In this document: in pieces, positions 57,302 to 64,000 of the stretch
Layout: each line of letters starts with the position of its first letter
Numbering within the stretch: the first letter of the stretch is position 1
Assembly: GCA_014843695.1 (NCBI GenBank)
Contig: CM026391.1
Coordinates: 37,943,515-38,007,514 of the forward strand
DNA from: Archivesica marissinica
Lineage: Eukaryota; Mollusca; Bivalvia; Venerida; Vesicomyidae
Reading direction: 5' to 3'
Length of the DNA stretch: 64,000 nt
Program-made: the position numbers and the translations under genes
The notes under the pieces: generated by a model
What the model was told of the DNA's origin: nothing
Database searches by the model: none
The model's input: the letters and a program-made list of their open reading frames with translations, nothing else

Positions 57302-57718
57302 TAGGGTGGGGTGATTGAGATGTATTCCTAATATATACCTCCATTCTCTAACCCCTACATCATTATTCATAGCAGATGAAACTAACAGTCGGAATCCATG
57401 AACTATATCCGTTAACGAACAGTCGGCTGCTACAATTATTTAAACTATTTATAGCAAATGGTTAATGCTTCTTGAATATAGTATGCTTGAACTCAAACTT
57501 CTTAACGATCAAAACAATGCTTTATAAAGAATACACCACTTAAGAACTACTTCGTTTGCATTAGCATCCGGTGCCCTTGAGCTATAATCCTATCGAACTA
57601 TAGTAGATCTGTTTGCACATATTATTGACAAAACCCTAACAACCACAAGTGTTACCCTTCATAGTTTAAGGGCCAGCATGCAATCGTACAATGGCGCTGT
57701 CAGGCGTACCGTACGTAT
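57302..57718. other. Intergenic stretch, nothing recognised
   Basis: These 417 bases between the direct repeats and the 50-bp triplicate contain no frame, RNA fold or known repeat that I can support. Confidence 0.5.
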
Positions 57719-57868
57719 TTATTTAGCGTCTTGCTTTTATCAAACCATATTATTATATATTATCTTTATTATTTAGCGTCTTGCTTTTATCAAACCATAT
57801 TATTATTATTATCTTTATTATTTAGCGTCTTGCTTTTATCAAACCATATTATTATTATTATCTTTATT
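57719..57868. repeat. Three tandem copies of a 50-bp unit with ATT tract
   Basis: The motif ATTTAGCGTCTTGCTTTTAT begins at 57721, 57771 and 57820, each followed by CAAACCATATTATTATT and a TATCTTTATT end. The first copy differs (ATTATATATTATC). The right edge runs directly into a LINE-like 3' end, so it may be tail slippage or repeated junction sequence of that element. Confidence 0.9.
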
Positions 57869-58140
57869 TCTGTCTCATCCATGTACAATACAATACATAA
57901 TACAAATAACATTACCCATAAAATTGCACACAGCCATTCTAAATATAATTACATGAGACTATACAATTCATATAAAGCCACATAACTTACATACATACAT
58001 GTAACCATTGCTAATCGAATATTAAAAGAAGCTTAAAATGGTATTTTGGAATTAAAAACCTGAAATTAACAAAATATTATTATGTTGTATAAAAAGAAAT
58101 TAATTAGCAAATTATAAGTATGTAATATAGCACCAAGATC
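57868..58140 (-). mobile_element. LINE 3' end remnant, related to the copy at 62209
   Basis: The left boundary TTATTTCTGTCTCATCCATG resembles TTATTTACGTCTCATCAATG at about 62224, the 3' terminus of the minus-strand LINE there. Further patchy matches follow, such as CTAATC...GCTTAAAAT. The middle of the 3' UTR is absent. No coding part is left. The right boundary is a guess. Confidence 0.45.
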
Positions 58141-58288
58141 GGCACATGTTATAAGTTATACTTAGAACCAACCAAGACGGCCCTTAATTCCTACTAATCA
58201 AGCTTTATTAAACAAAAGGTGCAATATCATGTTATTACTATTATTTAATTCTTTAAGTGGTACACTCTCGGGCAGAGTATTGTGTGCA

Positions 58289-58853
58289 GTTTGGTACCGG
58301 GGTGTTAGCAGCAGTGGCAGTTTGGTACCGGGGTGTTAGCAGCAGTGACAGTTTGGTACCGGGGTGTTAGCAGCAGTGACAGTTTGGTACCGGGGTGTTA
58401 GCAGCAGTGGCAGTTTGGTACCGGGGTGTTAGCAGCAGTGACAGTTTGGTACCGGGGTGTTAGCAGCATTGGCAGTTTGGTACCGGGGTGTTAGCAGCAG
58501 TGGCAGTTTGGTACCGGGGTGTTAGCAGCAGTGACAGTTTGGTACCGGGGTGTTAGCAGCAGTGGCAGTTTGGTACCGGGGTGTTAGCAGCAGTGGCAGT
58601 TTGGTACCGGGGTGTTAGCAGCAGTGGCAGTTTGGTACCGGGGTGTTAGCAGCAGTGACAGTTTGGTACCGGGGTGTTAGCAGCAGTGGCAGTTTGGTAC
58701 CGGGGTGTTAGCAGCAGTGGCAGTTTGGTACCGGGGTGTTAGCAGCAGTGACAGTTTGGTACCGGGATGTTAGCAGCAGTGGCAGTTTGGTACCGGGGTG
58801 TTAGCAGTAGTGACAGTTTGGTACCGGGGTGTTAGCAGCAGTGGCAGTTTGGA
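58289..58853. repeat. 31-bp minisatellite, about 18 copies
   Basis: The array has a 31-bp unit with core GGTACCGGGGTGTTAGCAGC. Copies are nearly identical: the main variation is G or A in CAGTGGCAG/CAGTGACAG, plus single changes (GCATTGG, GGGATG, GCAGTAGTG). It is GC-rich relative to its surroundings and each copy has a KpnI site (GGTACC). The period is not a multiple of three and there is no sign of coding. The right end breaks off at GTTTGG just before a SINE target-site duplication. Confidence 0.97.
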
Positions 58854-58862
58854 AACGATTGC

Positions 58863-59152
58863 TTGTGTGTGTTTTACGTGTTTTTATCGTCGCTACCGGT
58901 TGCCCATATGAGCGACGCCTCCTGAAGAGATTAGTCATTTTAGATGTTGGAGGATAGTGTACATACAGACAGAGACCCATTCCAGAATCTCCTCTGGTTC
59001 TTTTACGTGCACAGTGTACAACACCGACACGAGACCTCGGTTTAACGTCCCATCTGAATGACTGTTAATTTTATTAGGGTCAGACGGGTAATAGAACCTG
59101 CGATCACGAGATTACCAGTCCATCGTGTTACCACTGGACTACAGATCCGTCT
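58863..59152 (-). mobile_element. SINE A, full-length minus-strand copy with 8-bp target-site duplication
   Basis: Read on the minus strand, this 290-bp copy starts AGACGGATCTGTAG. It has an A box TAGTCCAGTGG that matches the Pol III consensus, a decayed B box (GGTTCTATTAC), the conserved centre with TCTCGTGTCGGTG and GTGCACGTAAAAGAACC, the 3' hairpin CGTCGCT/AGCGACG and the tail ACGTAAAACACACACA. The direct repeat ACGATTGC lies at 58855-58862 and 59153-59160. It sits directly at the right end of the 31-bp minisatellite. Confidence 0.9.
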
Positions 59153-59214
59153 ACGATTGCGTATATATGTGTATTCATTATACAGCGGTCTTGCCCAGGC
59201 GTCGTGATAATAGT

Positions 59215-60330
59215 TTAAACATATTTTATTCGGATCAAATACATATATACATATATAAACACAATTTTTTATACATTTGAACCGATATGGGTCGAGAAAT
59301 AAGCTTAAAGCTTATATGAATCCCTTCCCATGTTAGAGTACGTTTAAATGGTACCAAATGCTTGGCGAATAGTAATGGCGAGTTTATGTGTTCAGTATAT
59401 ATAAATTGTAGGGAAACTATTGAATACTTAACAGCAGTGGCAACTGTTTGGACTTGATTTTGCTAAACGTCCGCATATATTTACAGCATCGCGTTATTGT
59501 AATTTTAATATAGCAATAAGGAAACGTTATATCCAAATATGTAAACTATAAAAAAAGAATCTGATATTGTCACACGACGGGCCGGGACCAAAACGGAGAG
59601 AACCCCCACGTTCACCTAGGTATCGAAATGTTTTTTTGCTGCAATATAGCTCTGGACATTCAGGTAAAGTGTTGTGTTACAGTGTGTAGTGAGATGCTCA
59701 TCGCCAAACAAGAGATTGTTGAGTGTGGCAGCACATGGAATGTTAGATAGGTGTTGTAGACGTTGATGATTATACCTTGGGCAATGCAGAAGGACGTGAG
59801 TGACTGATTCGATAGACCCGCATGCGCACAAGGGAGAGTCGATGATATTGTTCCTGTGCAGGTCGTAGCACAAAGAACTACATCCTAGTCGTAGTCGGGT
59901 GTTGAGTATCTGATTCCTTCTGATCCAATATTGTATAACGGGCATTGTCTTTTCCTGTTTTTACTTAACATGTATTTGATGGTTGCTATTGTATCGGCGT
60001 TCCGTGTCTCGTTTGGCAGCGAGTTCCATATTAGAATAATTGATGGACGAAATATAGAAGCATGGGATTTGTGCAGTTATAGGTTGAACGGCGGGTGCGT
60101 GTCGAAGGTTATATAATTAGTCAGCTTGTTCTGGAATGAGATTGGAGAGGTAATGGGGACAACGACCAGTCTTCATTTTGTAGAAGAGGGTGAGCTTGTG
60201 ATTGCTACGTCTTTTCGCTAGGGTATCCCAGGACAGGTCCGACAGAAGAGAGTGTATGTTACAGAGTTTAGTAGCTCCAGACACAATTAGTGCTGCCTCG
60301 TTCTGTACGGCCTCAATATCGTTTTTCAAA
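59215..60330 (-). mobile_element. 5'-truncated LINE (second lineage) with 13-bp target-site duplication
   Basis: The minus-strand fragment is 1116 bp and is flanked by identical TCGTGATAATAGT at 59202-59214 and 60331-60343. It keeps only the C-terminal end of the polyprotein (60330 to 59616) and about 400 bases of 3' UTR, ending AATAAAATATGTTTAA on the minus strand. The 5' break lies at LKNDIEAVQ, just beyond the reverse transcriptase core of this type of element. Such truncation is typical of incomplete reverse transcription. Confidence 0.85.
59616..60330 (-). pseudogene. C-terminal fragment of a LINE polyprotein, broken
   Basis: The first part (60329-60117) reads DIEAVQNEAALIVSGATKL and LFYKMKTGRCPHYLSNLIP, segments I recognise as the region after the reverse transcriptase core in jockey/CR1-like LINE proteins of invertebrates. 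A stop follows, and homology continues through at least two frame changes (a middle segment with WNSLPNETRNADTI). The end is 59945-59616, with LNTRLRLGCSSL and a zinc-knuckle-like DSPLCACGSIESVTHVLLHC. The stop and the shifts make it non-functional. Family assignment is from memory of related proteins. Confidence 0.8.
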
Positions 60331-60343
60331 TCGTGATAATAGT

Positions 60344-60607
60344 CCGTGTATATCCGTATAAAGCATCAGAAACGGATGAACTGAATATAGTTTCTTGGAA
60401 CAAATATATGATGAATGCTATGCTTTGACTGAAAGGAAAACTATGGATACCATTTGAACACATCGGCTATTAATAAATTTCAAATCAGTACTTTTAAAAG
60501 TACTATTTTATTACCTGATGTGAAATGTAATACACATAAATGCATGTTCATGGCAACAGTCGTATTGATTATGCATTAATGTCGACTGATCTGTTTTCAA
60601 TACTTAT
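60344..60607. other. Spacer between LINE fragment and SINE B, nothing recognised
   Basis: About 260 bases of AT-rich sequence with no supported feature. Confidence 0.5.
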
Positions 60608-60833
60608 CTGGAAGTCATGATAGCGCAGTTGTAGCTTCAGGTGCGAAAGGCCCGTAGTTCGAGCTCCGCTGGAGCCGTTACGATTTGCCCTTAGACGAAG
60701 CCATTTAAATTCCACATTGCCTCTTCTCTCTCCTTCATGTCGATGGATTCCATCAGCAATGAGGTCTCGAGAGTGATTAATATAAGTTGAAAGAACTTGT
60801 TTCACAATCGAGATAAAATAAATCTATATAAAC
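60608..60833 (+). mobile_element. SINE B copy 1 (tRNA-Leu-like head, decayed)
   Basis: It aligns almost throughout with the better copy at 61872-62102: head TGGAAGTCATGATAGCGCAG, B box AGTTCGAGC, then TTAAATTCCACATTGCCTC, GGATTCCATCAGCAATGAGG, and an AATAAAT-rich end. About nine bases of the D-arm/anticodon part are missing, which damages the A box and tRNA fold. No clear target-site duplication was found. The reverse-strand frame across it (60805-60569) is a by-product of the SINE and not a gene. Confidence 0.85.
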
Positions 60834-61281
60834 TAATAATTACCTGTTTTATTACCTGCTACTGGAGCTGGACATTATTCATGCTGTTATTCGTGTACAT
60901 GCAGTGTTATAAATGTACAGGATGATATAATTATGTCAGATTTCACATTTGTTTATAAATGTATTGATGAAGTGTCGCGGGTCCCTTGTCATGCCCTGAC
61001 TCTTACACCTCCTAACGGTATATGGATCTCGATTGGGTGGGTTTGAGTGAAGACTCGACGCAATAATTTATAATAGATGATGACGTTTATTTACTTCCGT
61101 TCCTGAAAATACATTGATTTGCATACAAAGTAAATTGACAAATCACATAATGCACAAATAACATTTTATGAGTTTGACAGATGACAGCTGTCAAAATATG
61201 TAAACAATACATGCAGGTGTGTTAGAGCGTAGCATCTAGTGAAAATACACGAGCAAGTTTATATTTCAAAATACATATAAT
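60834..61281. other. Intergenic stretch, nothing recognised
   Basis: About 450 bases of AT-rich DNA between SINE B copy 1 and the MITE. I see no coding, RNA or repeat signal in it. Confidence 0.5.
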
Positions 61282-61283
61282 TA

Positions 61284-61443
61284 CAGGTGACTACAGTTTT
61301 CGCACACTATATTTGCTCACCCTAAATATAGAACATAAATAGACACATTCGATATGTATTGAGTTCAATAATTTTTATTATGTATTATTTATGTTCTATA
61401 TTTAGGGTGAGCCAATATAGTGTGCGACAACTGTAGTCACCTG
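61284..61443. mobile_element. Tc1/mariner-like MITE: 58-bp inverted repeats, TA target
   Basis: Two inverted arms of about 58 bp differ at only two positions. They begin CAGGTGACTACAG and contain CGCACACTATAT and GCTCACCCTAAATATAGAAC. The arms are separated by about 45 bases of AT-rich loop. A TA dinucleotide borders each end (61282-61283 and 61444-61445), as expected for a Tc1/mariner target duplication. No transposase is encoded, so it would need a helper in trans. The arm sequence resembles Tc1/mariner termini by general pattern, and the exact family is not known to me. Confidence 0.85.
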
Positions 61444-61445
61444 TA

Positions 61446-61871
61446 TAAACTGTATCAATTCCATATCAAGCTAATAAATAGACTGAAGTTTATAAATCAC
61501 AAAAACAAAAAACAAAATGGCGATTTATCATCTATTACAAATCTGACCTGAAAGTGACCAACAATAGTGATTGGTATGGAACGCCAGAACGGACATAATA
61601 TACGGGGGGGGGGGTAAACAGAATAAAACAACTGAATATTTTCCCTGTAACGTTTATTGATGGTTTATTAACGATTGCTATGATTGCGATTCAATTCCAG
61701 GCTATGACAGATGCATAATGCGTTGCTGTCGTCAACCTGAACAAAAAATAAAGAAAGATCCGGAACCACTACTCCCTTTATTATGTTGATTAAAATGAAT
61801 GCAATCGGGTTTAGCTGTAATGGACAGGAGCCATACATGTTGTATGGACGATGAACAACTCTGTTTAATGC
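61446..61871. other. Spacer between the MITE and SINE B copy 2, with a G11 tract
   Basis: There is no supported gene. The one notable item is a run of 11 G at 61604-61614 in otherwise AT-rich sequence. Confidence 0.6.
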
Positions 61872-62102
61872 GTGGAAGTCGTGATAGCACAGTGGATGCG
61901 CGTTCGCTTCAGGTGCGAAAGGTCCGGAGTTCGAGCCCCGCTGAAGCCGTTACGATTGTGCCCTAGGCAAGGCATTTAAATTCCACGTTGCCTCTTCTCT
62001 CTCCCTCGTGGCGATGGATTCCATCAGGAATGAGGTCTCGAGTGTGATCAATATAAGTTGAAATAACTTGTTTCGCAATCGAGCTAAAATAAATTTGTAT
62101 AA
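61872..62102 (+). mobile_element. SINE B copy 2, full-length (tRNA-Leu-like head)
   Basis: This 231-bp element has a good Pol III A box (TAGCACAGTGG) and B box (AGTTCGAGCCC). An anticodon stem TTCGC/GCGAA encloses the loop TTCAGGT, giving anticodon CAG (Leu). Beyond the head are GTGCCCTAGGCAAGGCATTT, a central motif resembling those of several animal SINEs, and a body ending AAAATAAATTTGTATAA. Identical GTTTAATGC lies at 61863-61871 and 62103-62111 as a 9-bp target-site duplication. It is a SINE and not a tRNA gene, because the acceptor ends do not pair and it continues far past the head. A reverse frame across it (62151-61963) is a shadow. Confidence 0.9.
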
Positions 62103-62208
62103 GTTTAATGCCTAATAAACTTTGAAAATTGAATCTTTGTTGGAAAAACATACATCAAAATAAAATCAATCAAGATTAATCATTGTATCACAAAACACCA
62201 ATCTAGAT

Positions 62209-64000
62209 TACAGATTTTATTCTTTATTTACGTCTCATCAATGTACAACAAGCAACATTCAATATAATAAAAACATATCGATGTAAATTGCCACTCAATA
62301 ATGAATTATAAGAGACAGTAACAGTAACAATTCACAATATAACACGATTCAACATATAAGTTTCTTAAACTAAAGGTTATAGATGTTGATCCAGACCGAT
62401 ACTCTCACAAACTGAAGACAATCGTCAAAATGGTGACGGGCACATTGCCACCATTACACCACAGCCGCAAAACGTGGCATGAGGGACCATATATGTGAAA
62501 ATCCCATCATTCCCTCACGCCCGGTGTAATGTCAGCCATGTCACCACCATCGCCATGTGCAACCGCTACCAGTGAGATTCTCGGACCAAAACAAGACCTA
62601 CTCTTAGATATAAATTTGTTAAATCTAAATGGCCTACGCTAATCATATCTAAGAAGTGCTTAAAATATTTATTAAAACACTGATATTGAAAAAGAGCACT
62701 AACGCGCTTATTAATTAAAAAATGGTATGAAAAACAATGATCACCTCTGATCAGATCAGTGGTGAACTGATTAGCATAGACTATTTAGTTGGCAATAAAA
62801 AGTATTCATAGCATTAAGAAACAAATGAGATACATTATTTACATGCTAAATATAGATATATATTACAATCTATGAACTGCATAACACACTGATTATATTT
62901 ATACGTCAAAAACCGTCGTTTTTGAAGAATTTCAAAACAGGTTTTGGCACATAATCTTATCAGTTTCTTGCTGGAGAAAATTAAAACAAACTTTTCTGAA
63001 TCAGAATGATTAAAAATTACCATAAATACCCATTGTTTTTCTAATAAGCGGTAACCTAATATCTGCATACGTACAACATTGCAAACTAACATGTAGTTCA
63101 TTTTCAACGGAGTCACAGAATGGACATTTCCTTTGATCTACACTCAGATTCTATTACCTGCCCGTCTCTATTCTTATTGGTGCAACACCACAACGAAATT
63201 TACTCAAAGCAGCTCTATGACTAAGAGGTAAAACATAATACAGTAGTCTTCTACTTTGAATTGTTTTAAATAGCTTATACAACCGTAATTTTTTTCTACC
63301 TCGACCCGATATACCAACATCTCTATTAATAGATGTAAACCAGTTTAATTTGAACCTAACCATTAGTTTACTTTCCATTGAGATTACTAATGATGACGGC
63401 ATAGGCTCGGTAATATTTGCAAACATACTTAAATTATTTTCATTAAATACGTTTACAATTAAATAATGCCAATTTTTACATGAAACATTTGCCTTAGAAG
63501 CCACCCAAAGTGCTATGCGTTTGTTCATACGATATGTATCCATTGACGATATTTTTGACCAGAATAAACATATGCTTTTCCACTGCCATACAACAGTCGG
63601 CTTCCAACCCATTTCTCCTGCAATGGCAGTATTTGGAGTGTCTGCCTACACCCAAACAGAACCTCATTGCTCTGTTATGAACTGAATCTATACATGAACA
63701 TGTTTTGAAGCCCCATATTGGTGCACTGTAATTTATAACAAGCAGCACTGTATACTCATAAAGTTTGGTATATACATCATATGGGACACCCCCTAGAACT
63801 TTACAGTTAGCAATTAAGAGACCAAGGGAACGGCTAGCACTTTGAGCTACTACTTTAGTCAATATGGTATAATCCACATGTTCACTTAACAACATACCAA
63901 GATACATATACTTATCAACAACTTGTATTAATTAAATACCACATATAAAATTGATGGTTGTTCTCTGTACCGATTTAGGACGAAAATGTACAATATTACT
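62209..64000 (-). mobile_element. LINE 3' part (third lineage), extends beyond the window
   Basis: A minus-strand non-LTR element whose 3' end lies near 62209 (minus strand ends GACGTAAATAAAGAATAAAATC). The 3' UTR covers about 62209-62834. The broken C-terminal coding region covers 62835-64000 and continues past the window edge. Because the 5' end is not visible, completeness and target-site duplication cannot be judged. The 57868-58140 remnant seems to come from a related element. Confidence 0.8.
62835..64000 (-). pseudogene. C-terminal LINE reverse transcriptase region, broken by stops and frameshifts
   Basis: Reading from 64000 down: NIVHFRPKSVQRTTINF, then a stop near 63935, then VDKYMYLGMLLSEHVDYTIL (the region after the reverse transcriptase catalytic motif), and VINYSAPIWGFKTCSCIDS with HNRAMRFCLGVGR. 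A one-base loss near 63640 shifts the frame to GEMGWKPTVVWQWK, which runs to RCGVAPIRIETGR. Two adjacent stops (TAA TAG) lie just below 63153. Past them is a zinc knuckle CPFC...ELHVSLQC (C-X2-C-X7-H-X4-C). A one-base gain in a T run near 63015 moves the rest (NHSDSEKFVLIFSSKK...) into the frame ending at 62835. The breaks show an old copy. The identification is from remembered invertebrate LINE proteins. Confidence 0.82.

Noticed and set aside
60569..60805. Small reverse-strand protein sharing HRHEGERRGNVEFK with 61963-62151
   Set aside because: Both frames lie on the reverse strand of the two SINE B copies, so the shared residues reflect the shared repeat and not a gene family.
61872..61950. 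Functional tRNA-Leu gene
   Set aside because: A and B boxes are good, but the acceptor ends do not pair and the copy has a SINE body, tail and 9-bp target duplication.

Overview
The window looks like nuclear DNA of an AT-rich invertebrate. The SINEs, the three non-LTR retrotransposon lineages and the very large satellites fit a mollusc, perhaps a bivalve. That is inference from repeat style, not from a host gene. No host protein-coding gene, rRNA or functional tRNA could be supported anywhere in the 64 kb.

Layout: (1) 1-15549 is a tandem array of a 30-bp unit, about 518 copies. (2) 15550-16549 is a run of exactly 1000 N. (3) 16550-41386 is a second, unrelated array of a 34-bp unit, about 600 copies, organised into higher-order repeats of about 1.6-1.9 kb. 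It is interrupted once, at 30759-35303, by a LINE-type retrotransposon of the L1/Tx1 group with an uninterrupted ORF2 (endonuclease plus reverse transcriptase), an A-rich tail and a 27-bp target-site duplication. (4) 41387-42386 is a second run of exactly 1000 N. (5) 42387-55227 is a third array with another 30-bp unit, about 428 copies, ending sharply in single-copy DNA. (6) 55228-64000 is a transposon-rich flank without satellite. It holds three copies of a tRNA-Thr-like SINE, two copies of a tRNA-Leu-like SINE, a Tc1/mariner-like MITE, a 31-bp minisatellite of about 18 copies, and remnants of three minus-strand LINEs (one with a 13-bp target-site duplication, one running off the window end).

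The long open frames inside both 30-bp arrays arise because 30 is a multiple of three and the unit lacks stops in several frames. They are not read here as genes. The only intact coding sequence is the LINE ORF2. The best leads for unusual biology are the junction of three unrelated satellites, which resembles heterochromatin (centromeric, pericentromeric or subtelomeric), the conserved dyad in every 34-bp monomer, the higher-order structure dated by the LINE insertion, and the shared 3' hairpin of the first SINE family. Both satellite-to-satellite joins are hidden in fixed-size gaps, so their true adjacency is not proven by this sequence.
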